Source: Trileptium ribeirensis (taxonomy: Eukaryota; Nematoda; Enoplea; Enoplida; Thoracostomopsidae). Taken from it: DNA of 64,000 nt. The DNA is taken from the NCBI GenBank assembly GCA_030248225.1, contig JASANE010027764.1:23093-87092 (forward strand). The letters are read 5' to 3'. Below the pieces are notes generated by a model, which ran no database searches, had not been told where the DNA came from, and was given only the letters and a program-made list of their open reading frames with translations. This document shows, piece by piece, positions 9,526-20,580 of the stretch. Made by a program: the position numbers and the translations under genes. The first letter of the stretch is position 1; every line of letters begins with the position of its first letter.

Positions 9526-11263
9526 GTAAGTGCTTCTCTGGTTTTGTATAAGTGGGACTGCAAAAGTTGCTTGCGGAAACAGATATGATGATGTTTTCGG
9601 TTTAGTTTTTCGCTGAAATGAAGAGATAATATCACTTCTATCCCGAGACGTGGGGTTACCGTGCTGTTGGTGCCCTGCAAGTACTCCCGCCTTCCGTTCG
9701 CCCATCTCCTGATTCGAGCTCCTCCGGTGAATATTGCTTCCCTCGATTCAGTTTTATGTGCCCAAAATGATAAAAACGTGTCACTGTTCAACAAGATTCG
9801 GAAAACTCACCACGCGTCCCGACCCCATAAACGGCACAAAGTCATCATGCATCCACCGTCAATGTTGTTCGGATTAGCTTCGCGGTCCTTAAAAATGGAG
9901 TCCAGCTGCAGCCACGGCCGTTGTTTTTGGCGGCGACCACCATCATCTTTGACACACATTTTGTTGCTCACGCTCTCTGCACAATTCCCGCTTCTTGTAT
10001 TTGGAACATGCTTTAATCACATTTCAGCGCACCCGGAAAAGCTATTGACCCCTTTTAGAACTCTGCGTACAACTAACCTAAAAATACCAAATTCTGACAC
10101 GTATTTTGGTGAAAACATTTTACCCTCTGACCGTCCCGCAGGGTTAGTCATCCTCATCATATGATTAAAGGGTAAAATAACCCTATAAGGTCTTTGTTCG
10201 TTGCCAACAAGCAAGAAACCAACTTAGTCTAAATTTTGAAAAAAATTTTTTTTACCCGATGGAAACTTTATGGCTAAATAATAGCAGTTACTCGCAAGCG
10301 AGGGTGAAACCGAGTGAGCGTCGTTTGACCAGGTTTTAATTTTGTGTAACAGCTGGTTCTGTGTTTTTGATGCACATATACATCAAATCTAGCGAATTTT
10401 TGACAAAATTTTGAGAAATCCTGGGAATCCTGAAAAAGCCAAAAAATCCTTAAATTTATCGGTATTTCAGTAATTTAAATTTTATGTTTCAGAGTTTAGT
10501 TAGTTAAAGCATTACGAATAATCCGACCGACTCCAATTACATAAATTTTAAAAATACATTGCTATAACATTTGGTCTTTGTTTACTCCGTTACGTTTTGA
10601 CGTTAATACATATATACTGTGGCGTTATTGACAAGACACCCTAGGTTGGCCCAAGATTGACCGAAATGTTGTTTTGTATAACCAGAAAACCGGGGAGCGA
10701 ATTGGCACTTTTATCCTGGAAATGTGAGAATGTTTTTTAAAGATATAGCGGGGTCCCCGCAGGAAAGCGAAATGAATTGTGTGGTTCATTATACACTAAT
10801 TGAGGAAACTTTGGCGTTTCCACCAGTTCTGTTTCAAAAAGCTATATCCGTTCGGCTTCGGTTGTGGCCAATAATTGTATAATGAAATTAATTAATACTA
10901 CTGAGTGTGAAAATGTATAATATTCAAATATTATTTGCAACGCAATTTCCTATGTCTGACCGCGTTTTTAAGGAACAATAATACATAGCTGTATTCAACA
11001 TCAGCTGTAGATGTTCATATTACGTGTGTTTGATCACTGTTTTGGTAAGTAACTTATCAGGACGTGTGTATATTATACGTAGAGTTATGATTATTAACAT
11101 GGAAAACACAATATGATTTGCTGTATCATCTCCAAAAATATAAGAAAATTTTTGATTTTCAAAGTTTAGCGGCTCTGAATAATTATTAATTAAATCAACT
11201 ATTAATTAATGTGTAGTAGAATACATTTTTGACGGTGACATAGTTGTTTTTTTTCGTTTTCAG
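9526..11263 (+). other. Intron between PDXDC1 exons a and b
   Basis: Begins GTAAGT and ends TTTTTTCGTTTTCAG. A 167-codon + frame (9661-10164) shows no domain and reads into the intron, so it is regarded as chance. Nothing else was recognised. Confidence 0.6.
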
Positions 11264-11377
11264 TCGGAAACTAGTTAGCGACGTGATGGTGAATTTAGAG
11301 AAGCTGATTATGACCGACGATTGGATATATGAAAAGGAAGGCGAAGAGAAGACAACAACAACGGCTGCGAAACGCAA
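11264..11377 (+). CDS. PDXDC1: PDXDC1-like exon b
   Basis: The acceptor TTTTCGTTTTCAG and donor CAA|GTAAGT bound a 114-base exon. Its one leading base completes the codon left by exon a. It reads KLVSDVMVNLEKLIMTDDW and then an acidic and threonine-rich tail (GEEKTTTTAAKRK). In the family, a helix followed by an acidic linker lies at this position before the conserved LGxSxxxY helix. It ends with two bases of a codon, so the next exon must begin with one. Confidence 0.7.
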
Positions 11378-13355
11378 GTAAGTACAGCTAAGCAGTACTT
11401 GAGCTCGTATAAATTTATGGATTTAAGATCTCGTCTGGATTGATTGCCCCGAAATAGTAAAGATTGCTACTTTTAATTTTTTAATATTCCACTGATATAA
11501 TTGATGTTATACCTTTGAAGTAAAATCATATCAATTGCAATCATGTCTTTAAGCTAGTTTGAGGGGGGTTATTGAGCTTTGGTGAAACGCAGTGAACGAA
11601 TAATTTGGCTGTGAATGGGTTGAAACCATTCTGCCGAATACATAAGTGTTCTCAAAAAATCTATCTGGTTCTTGACAATGTAGTCTAATGGCTGCGAATT
11701 AATTTAATGTCATCTAATAATATGTCATTATTTCTAATAATATGTATTATTTGTATATATATGTGATATATTTTATGTATATAAATGTAATTATTTCAAA
11801 TAATATGTCATTATTTCTAATGCATTGTTGCATTATTTTCAAAGCAATCAAATATGTACGCCAAAGTTTGGATGTACTACGGAAAAAATTGATTTCCCGA
11901 CTTCGATCCCGTGGAAATCATATTGAACAACCAGGGAGCTGCGATTTGATGCCGAAAATGGTCACTTGACCCGGAAAAAAGTTTGATCCTATTTTTATTA
12001 AAAAATTACAAGAAGCAAAATTATTCAGCAAAAAATATATTGATGGAATAAAATTATTGAAAAAGAAAAATTATTCAAAAATATTGTAAAATATTTCAAA
12101 ATATTATTGTAAGATATATATATAATATTTAAAAAAATTTTAAATTTACAGAGTCTGAGACACGAGATTGATTCAGGCATTTTGGTCAAAATTTGAACTG
12201 TGTGAATTTTGTGTATTTCGAAATTTTTCAGTTGTATGCATTTCTGTGTGATAGTGAAGATTTTAGCAGAAATATGTACAATCTGATGCAATTTTACATT
12301 TTTGGCCTCCAGTTTATGTCTGAAATTTAGGTTATGTACTTTAAACATAAACACTCCCAACCCAATTATTATCCTTGTTCATGATGGATTTAGAAACACT
12401 CATGTTTCATGGTAACGCAGTCACTTGACATCGAAGTTGCCACTGAATTTATGATACAAGTAGCTTTTTAATTCGACCTTATCATCGCCGAATTTATTCT
12501 ATTTATTCTTGTTTTCTCAGTTAAAAATGACCTAAACCAACCGGGATTGAACAACATTAGTATTTACAAAACTGTGGCAGTATTTTATGCAAAAACTCGT
12601 TTGAATTCTTGTTCGTGTCGTAAGCGTGAAAATTAGTAGAGCGATCATTTAGACCAACGTGATGTTTTAGTACACTACAACACTGGGCTCTCCATTCGCT
12701 AAAAATTTTGCCAGGGGGCATGAACCGCCCCCCTGGTTGTGAACGGGGGGCGCCAGATTTGGCCAAGGAGCATTTTGCCAAGAGGAAAACGGTTAAAAAT
12801 CGTGTCGGAATCGCTGCCTAAAATGCTTTCGATGGAGAGAAAAATCTGGAGGAGCCCAAAATTTTGCCAGGGGGCATGAATAGGACGAATCGAACAGTGC
12901 CAGTGGCCACCCGCTCGCAATTTTCGGAGAGACCAGCAACAGTAAGCGTCAGACTTAAATGACCGCTCTGCTAAAAACGGTTGACGGTGGTGTCAGGCGC
13001 GATCTGTTTCTAGTGTGAATCTGGACATTCCGGTGAAGCATATCTTGTAGTCCGTGTATGAGAGTATCGCGTGAGAAAGTCTATGCACTTAGTTCTCGAT
13101 AATATTAGTGATTTTTGTTCGCACTCGAATATAGCAGAAATAATGATGTTATAGATCAACCGTTTTGAAACTCAAGGAGAATTCTCATAAATTTTGTGGG
13201 TAAAAAATACGATTTGAAAAGTTGTATATGTAGCAAAATTCGATGAATATACACAGTAACGCTTATCGTATTACATAGCAATTACTCTGTAATTTAAAAA
13301 TGTGTGATTGCACTTATTTTTGACAGCGACTGTATAACTATAAAACAACATTTAG
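11378..13355 (+). other. Intron between PDXDC1 exons b and c
   Basis: Contains a very AT-rich stretch (about 11700-12140) and two copies of a TTTTGCCAGGGGGCATGAA motif described separately. Frames on the - strand here (12025-12920) are AT-rich or repeat-derived and not supported as genes. Confidence 0.55.
12685..12885. repeat. Copies of an ATTCGCTAAAAATTTTGCCAG repeat end
   Basis: CCATTCGCTAAAAATTTTGC followed by CAGGGGGCATGAA occurs near 12690. A second, shortened copy (CAAAATTTTGCCAGGGGGCA) lies near 12860 in the same orientation. The same end occurs as an inverted pair at 43132-43293. This looks like a non-autonomous terminal-inverted-repeat element, here incomplete. Confidence 0.6.
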
Positions 13356-13523
13356 ACGAACCTCTGGCGCACCAGTGGGTCCGAGCCTTGACGAACTGGG
13401 ACGCAGCGTGCTCACTTCGTACAGTTTGCTCGCGTACATTCGACTGTTGCACGTACAACATCGTTCTGCGCTTGCCAACTATTTGTATCATCATACGTCG
13501 GCCGTGTTAACCAAACTTTGTCG
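13356..13523 (+). CDS. PDXDC1: PDXDC1-like exon c: LGRSVLTSY helix
   Basis: The frame reads GPSLDELGRSVLTSYSLL and then LHVQHRSALANYLYHHTSAV, ending at TKLCR before donor GTAAGA. It aligns with the conserved LGHSLGAY... LWLCR region of PDXDC1. The end leaves two bases, completed by the next exon. The start is less certain. An acceptor at 13354-13355 (ACATTTAG) fits the phase left by exon b but has a poor pyrimidine tract. A better-looking acceptor at 13325-13326 (TTTTTGACAG) would need an unseen exon to repair the phase. Confidence 0.75.
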
Positions 13524-13619
13524 GTAAGATAAAATGCTTATTTGTGCCGCTGCGCGGGTTTTTTTTGCGATAATTCCTAATTCGTGTTATATTATTGAAA
13601 CGGAGCGAGCTCTAGGGGG

Positions 13620-13870
13620 AAAATTGTGAAAATTTGTTTTTGTCATTTATAACTCATCGATGGATTTTTATAAAATTTTTTTGTTCGATAACAAAACTGA
13701 TTAGGATGTACCCTATAGATGAACGCGAACAGCTCCATTTTGCGGGTTAAAATGGCAAAAGCAGAGTTTTTAAGGAAGGGTTCTTTACCAAATCTGGCCG
13801 TACGTATACCAGTGGTTCGAAACCCAAATCTCGCGACACAGGCTTCGCATCAAAAAATGGGATCTACAAC
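13620..13870 (+). repeat. Dispersed repeat, family C (copy 1 of 3)
   Basis: Shares TATAACTCAT, a TGGATTT stretch, GAACGCGAACAGCTCC and the downstream CTCGCGACACA...CTTCGCATC landmarks with 51770-52010. It shares the upstream part with 42090-42200. All three copies are on the + strand. The 91-codon frame at 13719 reads through this repeat and is not a gene. Confidence 0.65.
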
Positions 13871-14449
13871 TTTGCTATCAGCTCATCGACATTATACAAT
13901 TTTGCTCATCAGGGCATGTTTGTACTCATTGTACCACGGTTTTTATTTCAAAATTTCTCAGAGGGCCAATTGGCCCCTAGCTATAAAAATTTAGGGGCCA
14001 CTTAAAAGTCTTAGAACCACAGTCAGACAAATTGCTACTCGTATATAATAAGTTTATGTATGGATAGAATTATCTACACAAATACACACATAAAGTATAT
14101 TTATTGTCCTATATTTCAGCAAAATATATACTTACGTGATAGCTGCACTATAAACGATCATACTGTGCAATTATTATTTCATTCTAAATTCTACTGTGAA
14201 AAATATATCGGCTTTTTCATAGCATTATTGTAATTAAGAAGGACCAAAATGTTAATAATGGAATAATTATTCTTGCGTAAATATTTCACGGGCCCCGAAA
14301 ATCTTAGATTGGCACAAAAAACTATGGTTTATAGGACCTGTCCCTGAGCCGCCGAATATCGCGGCTCGTCGACCATTTGCCAGCAATAGCGATTTTTCAA
14401 ATTACGGCACGCCACTGCGTGTTTTTACCTTACAACGAGTGTTTATTAG

Positions 14450-14900
14450 GTCATCAAGCACAGTGAATACAATGGCTTTGCTATTTAGACAACCACTTGG
14501 CTATGATTATAGCTTTTCATAGGGTTTTACGGTCGACGAACCCGGTTTCAAAAATGTAGCGAGTTTTCATTCGTTTGAGTATTTATTGCTTGAAGGGCAT
14601 CAACAGTGGCCTATATACAAATTTTTGGCATATATGGTTTGGTTATCTAGAATCCAACATGAATACTTCATAGGCCTTTTCAGATGTTTTCAGTGGCTTT
14701 AGGGTCAATTAAGCCAATTACCAGAATATAGTCTGTCTTCATTATCTTGGTTATGTATTGCGTAAAGGGTATGAAGAATATAGATTTTTGCTGGATGCGA
14801 TGGTTTGGTTCTCTAGAGAAGCACGAACACTTCAGTTGGCGTTTTTAGTTGTTTTCCACGGGTTTTGGGTCGACGTTAGTTTAGGGTTTTCAATGAGTTT
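14450..14900 (+). repeat. Degenerate tandem repeat, about 170 bp period
   Basis: The landmark GGTTTTACGGTCGACGAA at about 14523 recurs as GGCTTTAGGGTCAATTAAGC near 14697 and GGTTTTGGGTCGACGTTA near 14860. Each is preceded by ATGGTTTGGTT-type and TTTAGTTG-type blocks. Three diverged units are visible. Related blocks (GAATATAGTCTGTCTTC) recur at 42880-43110 in a TMED intron. Confidence 0.55.
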
Positions 14901-15472
14901 ACGGTTACAGAACATTTGACGTAGTATATACATCAAACATAAAGCCTTTTATAAGTGTGATTTTACGAAAATACCACTTTGATGGAGCACTGTAGCTCCT
15001 TTTCACGATTGCTTGCGAGTTACTAGTTGTAATAATAATTTTCTCCGAATGGAGTGGTCGAAATTGGCGGAAGGGGCTGAAATTAACGTTGCTCCTTCGT
15101 CCAACGGGCTTTCTGGATCACCTAAGGATGGATATTACGAATTTTTCGACTAAAAAGATAGTATATTTCCTCTGAGTTTCGTACTTTTGTGGGTTATATT
15201 TGCAGCAGACGTAGCAACAGCAGCTAAGTTAATTAGCAAAATAATTGTTCTTTTCCCGATATTAACCGATGCACTAACGGCCTAGTTGATGCTTATAAAT
15301 GCCGGCTGGTGCATCGAAACTGCAATAATGGAAATAATTTGATGGTGCCTACAAATTTAGTGCTCCGTGATAACATGGCAGCTCATCAATATAATGAAAT
15401 TTTCGGTTGGGTTTGCGCTTACTTTTGTCCTCCGTGACTGTAGTGTTATTCAATTTTGAATAATATTTATAG

Positions 15473-15671
15473 ATTTCCAAACAGTCTGCTGTATTTTCAT
15501 GAAGAAAAATTCGAAGGACTGCTGCGTGTGATTCGCATCGCGCTTCACGCCTCCTTTCCGGACTTTGCCCAAATCGGCACCAAAGCCTTCTCCGACCGTT
15601 CCAAAGTGCCTGTCGTTTATGTGAGCCCTAGTTTGCCTTATTCGGGCATTGAACGCTTTTTAACGTTTGAG
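15473..15671 (+). CDS. PDXDC1: PDXDC1-like exon d: YFHEE segment
   Basis: The acceptor ATATTTATAG and donor GAG|GTAAGT bound a 199-base exon. Its first base completes the arginine codon of exon c. It reads FPNSLLYFHEEKFEGLLR, then IRIALHASFPDF, then KVPVVYVSPSLPYSGIERFL. This matches the family segment with FHEEEREGL and PVIYLSAAA, part of the N-terminal portion of the PLP-fold domain. It ends in phase 0. It is the strongest single piece of evidence for PDXDC1. Confidence 0.9.
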
Positions 15672-16574
15672 GTAAGTCTACCGTATTTCAGAGTGCGGAC
15701 GTTTAACTCAAGGGGGGAATACTTAAAAATTGTGTACCGGTGTACCGGTGGCTAGATTTGAGTTCGCGCATACCATGAATTTTAAAGCGACTGAGATTAA
15801 AGCAGTTTGTTTGTAGTGTGGGACAAAGAATTCGTTTCTACGGGGACGTTTCAGAAGCGAAGCCCAAGTTTTAAGGTCATGACGTGTGAATGCCTTCACA
15901 TCGGCGTAACGCTCATTCCTTGGCACAACGGCTTACCATGGTTATTGAATACGAAAGTTTGACTGAGATTTGCCTTTATATCTTTCTTGTCTCTGATAAA
16001 TTATATTGAACCTCAAACGATATTGCATAATGTTGCGATGTCCTGCTCCACTGCTCTTACGAAAGGGTATATTAAAGCAATATATTCCATTTTACGATCG
16101 AACTTCAGGACACCAGCTAGTTTGTTTAAATTGACCCGTTTCTTAGCTTCTTAAACGGTATGTAAAAAAACTAAGATCCATAAGTTCCAGTTCCACTTTC
16201 AGAATCCACTATGTTCGTGTGATTTTCCGTCATGTCCGTCGCCCCCCCCTCCACTGGCCCAAAATCCCCATTTTCAACTAAGCCCAACAATGCTTCTATG
16301 TTTATATTTTCGGTGTGCGAAATGTTGAAACGTTAATCACCACTATTTATAATGCTAAAATGTCGTTTTATAGCCTGAAAATATTTGTACGTCAGTTAAA
16401 TATACCAGAACATATGGAAATATGTTGCATATGGAGCGAAATTTGGTCCCCTCCATTTTGAAATTTTGCCTGATGATGAATTTACCCCCCCCCCCCTTTT
16501 TAACGTCTTCCCTCACTTTTTGGAAGACTGTAAAGAGGCCAGTGGAGTGTGTGGCTCTATTTCGTAATACTATC

Positions 16575-17546
16575 AAAGTTATGGGTATTAGGCAAGATGA
16601 CTTTGACTTGCTATGTTATACGGATGGGTCGGTCATTGAGAATGGTCTCAGGCGATGTGGTGCAGGTATATATATACCGGGTAAAGTAAGGGAATCATTC
16701 CCCCTGGGTAGCCTGACTACTGTCTTTCAGGCACAGGTGCTGGCCATCGAAAGATGTGCCGTGATAACAGATGGTTTTAGACTTAAGAATAAAGAGATAG
16801 GTATTTTTGGTGATAGTAAAGCTGCGGTGGTGGCTCTCGGGAAAAGGCAGGTTAAATCACTATGCACCCTTGGGTGTGTGAAGTGGCTTAACAGACTAGG
16901 TCGAAACAATACGGTGACTCTGGGCTGGGTAAAAGGGCATTCCGGAGTATTAGGTAATGAAATAGCTGACGAATTAGCTAGGCACGGGTCTAATATTAAG
17001 ACTCTAGGACAGGAACCTCATGTACCTATTAGCGTTACTGTAATTAAAACGTGGCTGGAGCAAAGGTCTTTTATAGAACATAGTAGGAGATGGACTAATA
17101 ATACTGATTGTAGACAGACTAGGGTTTTCTTTGATAAACCTAATAAACTTAGATCAAAATTCCTTTGGAAACTGAATAAAGACCGTATGAGAATAGCCAT
17201 ACAATTTTTGACAGGACATGGGACTTTTAATTCCCACTTATACAGAATAGGTTTACTGGATAACAACTTGTGCACATTCTGCGGAACTGAGCCGGAGACT
17301 GCACAACATTTGACAATGAACTGTTTAGCCTTGAGGGACTTACGAAAGACATTCTTCGGAACTGAGACTTTGGATCAAGAGGATGGACATAAATTGAGTT
17401 TATCTAGAATTGTTGGGTTTGCGAAGTGTATTACGGAATAGAACTTTACTAGGACTTGGGGTGCTGAAAAGGGCCTTTTTGGCCTACTCAGGTTTCTTTT
17501 TATACCCCATCTAAACTCTTATCTATCTATCTAAAGTTATGGGTAT
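16575..17546 (+). mobile_element. 5'-truncated non-LTR retrotransposon with 14-bp target duplication
   Basis: The 14-mer AAAGTTATGGGTAT occurs at 16575-16588 and 17533-17546, flanking the insertion. The insert starts inside a coding frame (5' truncation) and ends in a short 3' UTR with a (TATC)n-type tail (TTATCTATCTATCT). That is how target-primed reverse transcription leaves its products. The exact duplication suggests a fairly recent event. Only the RNase H and C-terminal zinc-knuckle-like parts remain. Confidence 0.9.
16589..17441 (+). CDS. RNase H domain and C-terminus of a non-LTR polyprotein
   Basis: The open frame extends back to an ATG at 16422, but the part before 16589 is flanking DNA, so that ATG is fortuitous. 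Catalytic RNase H residues are visible: the TDGS aspartate (residue 68 counting from 16422), the glutamate of QAQVLAIE (110), the aspartate of FGDSKAA (131) and the aspartate of GNEIADELA (183), plus KGHSG. The tail holds a CX2CX8HX4C cluster (CTFCGT...HLTMNC). RNase H following RT is typical of I, LOA, R1 and related clades. The frame is unbroken to its TAG, although RT and endonuclease are missing. Confidence 0.88.
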
Positions 17547-17815
17547 AACAAACAAATGTCGCTTTACATTGACATTCTATTTTGTTAAGTATCTGTGTCT
17601 ATGTAGAACCGTCATAGAAAAAATTTCGTTGAAAGGAAGTGTCAGGAACAAGGATGATTGACAAATGTCGCCAGTCGACATTGCGCTCCTTAAATGCAAC
17701 AACAGCGCTAACCAATATTTGGAGTGTATTCCTTGTTTTATGCAGAAATTTCGTACTCTTTTAAAATGTTTCATTACTAACACCTGTCATTTAAGTAGTT
17801 TTTTTATTATTTCAG

Positions 17816-17881
17816 CTTGGATTTGTTGAAGTCTGCGTGTTACCGGCTGTGAAAACTCATAGAAGTTTGGTCGACAATCTG
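17816..17881 (+). CDS. PDXDC1: PDXDC1-like exon e
   Basis: A 66-base, phase-0 exon with acceptor TTATTTCAG and donor CTG|GTACGT. It reads LGFVEVCVLPAV and ends RSLVDNL. In the family the matching segment starts LGLP and describes a strand leading to a polar loop. It is short but perfectly phased between exons d and f. Confidence 0.8.
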
Positions 17882-19932
17882 GTACGTGTTGTTTTTAGTT
17901 TTAACCTTTTCGGTATTAAAATGACACATTTGTCACAGCGTACATTGCGATACGTTACACTAATCGAGTTTGCCGCGCACGGTGCGTTTGTAAGTGCGTT
18001 GTTGTTCTCTCTCCTTGCGACGTTTCGTAAACAACCGAGCAACTGCTCCCAGACGGCGTAGTGGCTAGCGTACGACGCTCGCATTAAAAAGATCCAGATT
18101 TAGTCTGCCACTGCGGCAAAAATTTGTTCAAGGCTGTACGAAATACACTTTAGTTTAAGATGGGATTGTTAACTGCGATTATATAATTTGGACTTACATT
18201 TAAATCGATCAATGTGCGGCAGTGCCGCGACCTTAATTATTAGGCTCTCTAATTGTGTCCTTGTTCGCAGCGGTTCAGTGCTCGTCAAACCTGCTGAGCA
18301 ACTTGAGGAGAGAATTATTGGTTACTGGCTATTTTACAATAGTCCGACAGTCTCGCTCATGAAGAAGCTGTTATACACATCTTTTTTTCTATAATCCTAT
18401 TCTGTGCTAGATGAAAATCCAGTACCATATGCTCGGTGATAACTGTTGGGTATTCAACATGGTTGTTGGCCACTGTTGCTGTAAACAAGAGGGCTCCACC
18501 ATGGTATAACATGTCGACAAGACACGAGCACTATGGCAATATGAGCAAAATTGGTGCGTCATAGGATTCAAAGGATAGCGACACAAGTCCTTGTGGTTTT
18601 TCTGATATCCTGAACTATCACGATAGCTTCAAAACTTAAGGCAATTATCGCTTAATCAACCCACCTGCAGCAAGCGAAAATGCAGTGAAGATATTAAAAA
18701 ATTTTCAAGTTTTGGTATATGTTGAGCTTTGACTCATATCTGGGCAATTATTGCCACAGCATAGTTACTATCAATGAAAGGATTTCGTGAACCACTGTCA
18801 GTGGTGATTGTGCTGGTTCAGCCGTTCCGTTGCATTAATGGTAAACCATTATATGCTTGTTGGATGGTACCTCCTGAGGCCCCCTGTCGGTAGATTCCTA
18901 TATGAATTGGGCCACTTCTCTAGTAAGACGGAGACCAACAAGAGGTTAGGTCATTGATCATTAAAACCCTGAGGCGTAAAGTCATATGTGGCCGCCCAGC
19001 TGGAAAGCGTCCATGTGTATTTTTCCAAGTTATTAGAAAGTTCTTATAAAGTACCAATTTGAAGTTTTCAGAAATTAGGGTATAAATCAGAATAAATCGC
19101 CGCATTTAAAACGTGAAATATTAATAGGAAATGTATATGATTTGGATTAAAATTTTGAAATAGAAAATATAAAAATATATGGATAAGTATTGAAACCGTG
19201 GTATTATGCTAACCAAATGGTTCTTAATAAATCGAATACGTAACCGTTTTGCTGACATTTACTATAAAATGTTGAACACTAAGGTTAACCCTAACTAAGG
19301 TTGTTGGTAACGAAATATACATAGAACTTTTAATCAAAATATTGCCAAATTTTTTAAAGAAAGGATTATTTTCGGATAGTATAAAAGAATTGAAATTGTA
19401 ATATAGCATTATAAACTAGTTATAAATCATTCCTCATTGCTAATTCAACTATCTAGCGTAGAATTTAAACCAGGTCTCTAGAATAAGCAAAGCATAAAGC
19501 TCTCTATATTAGCAAAATTAAACGCGTAAAATTTAGTTTAAAAAGTGCTTGAAATTTTTTTGATTTTAAAATCTATCAAAAATGTAGCATTTTGAATAGA
19601 ATCCTAACCAAAGGTCCAGAAATTTGCGAAGGCGTGATGCCTACATTTGACACTCCCCGAATATATAAAGGCCGCACACGCCTCCCACCAGCGACCTAAC
19701 CCTTGGAAGCTGACGCCCTCCCCCCCCCTCCCCCGGAGTACCCGGCTACCCACTTTGGACTCCGGACCTTAGGTCATGACATGTAGTTTATTTTGCGTTG
19801 TTTTATATAAGTTTCGATAATGATTATTGACATGAGTTTCAAAGAAATGTTGATCTTGACTTGTCGCACATTATATAATTGTTCAAAATTTATCGCTGAA
19901 ATAAAATGTGGTCATTCTGATTGTTTTTCCAG
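17882..19932 (+). other. Intron between PDXDC1 exons e and f
   Basis: Begins GTACGT and ends TTGTTTTTCCAG. A possible tRNA-derived SINE relic (about 18045-18115) is listed separately. A C-rich run lies near 19718. No other feature was recognised. Confidence 0.55.
18045..18115 (+). repeat. Possible tRNA-derived SINE relic
   Basis: GGCGTAGTGGCTAGCG resembles a tRNA D-arm with the A box. It is followed by an anticodon-stem-like CGACGCTCGCATTA. The expected B box (GGTTCGANTCC) is degenerate (GATCCAGATTT), and no functional tRNA can be folded by eye. Call is tentative. Confidence 0.3.
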
Positions 19933-20017
19933 GACGTTGTAAAATTTGGCGAGCTGTTGGACAATGATAGTTCGGCAGGAAATAATCGTGTTCCCATAAT
20001 TTTGCTTGCTTCGGGAG
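19933..20017 (+). CDS. PDXDC1: PDXDC1-like exon f: IILLASGG strand
   Basis: Acceptor TTTTTCCAG and donor GGAG|GTTAGT. The 85-base exon reads DVVKFGELLDNDSSAGN and then RVPIILLASG. It matches the family segment with a variable loop followed by LPLLLVANAG, a core strand of the PLP fold. It ends one base into a codon, which the next exon completes as glycine. The GTTAGT donor is less common than GTAAGT but the phase supports it. Confidence 0.82.
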
Positions 20018-20580
20018 GTTAGTTGATATTTCCTATTTCCTTAGCGTGACCGCCCATTTAACTGCGCGTTTTGTATTGCTATTTACTTGATTAGTATCAA
20101 GCGCAGCCAGCGTAATTATGTATTATTTATTTTTAGAAATTACTAAACTTATTCATTAGGGATTGTGGAACTGAACTTGTGCTAGCGGCATAAAAATTAT
20201 AATGCTTAAAAGCAAGAAAAAAACTCGCAGCAATAGCAGCTTAAAAATCATATTGTCAAAATTCTTCGGGGATGGGGAAATGGCGCTTAATATTTTTATT
20301 TCAGCTTACTTCGGTTTGCTAAAATAATTCATATTCAATTGCACACGTACAGTTTTGACCGAACTGGTTTTAAAGAATACAAGTTACGAACACCTTAACA
20401 AACGTCTTTATTTATAAAAAAAGAAAAGATATTTCATTTTTCTACATTATCTTTTTATTTGTCGGTTTCTACACAAGCAGCTTTAGGTATAATTATTATT
20501 GTTTTCAACCTGCGCAATAAATTTTGTCACAGTGATAAATTGTTAATTGCAAATTGTTAATTTATAATTATTATTTTTAG
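20018..20580 (+). other. Intron between PDXDC1 exons f and g
   Basis: 563 bases, AT-rich, beginning GTTAGT and ending TATTATTTTTAG. No embedded feature was recognised. Confidence 0.7.

Larger units (their letters stand above)
13524..15472 (+). other. Intron between PDXDC1 exons c and d
   Basis: Begins GTAAGA and ends TATTTATAG. It carries a dispersed repeat (about 13620-13870) and a degenerate tandem repeat (about 14450-14900), both listed separately. Confidence 0.6.
15672..17815 (+). other. Intron between PDXDC1 exons d and e, carrying a non-LTR insertion
   Basis: Begins GTAAGT and ends TTATTATTTCAG. Between 16575 and 17546 it carries a 5'-truncated non-LTR retrotransposon in sense orientation. 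C-homopolymer runs occur near 16240 and 16487. Confidence 0.7.

Noticed and set aside
9342..9794. 150-codon - strand frame
   Set aside because: Overlaps PDXDC1 exon a antisense and has no recognisable domain.
9661..10164. 167-codon + strand frame
   Set aside because: Lies inside a PDXDC1 intron, without domains, and its start is not linked to a promoter or splice site.
16422..16588. ATG and first 55 codons of the RNase H frame
   Set aside because: They precede the target duplication and are host intron sequence; the retrotransposon starts after 16588.
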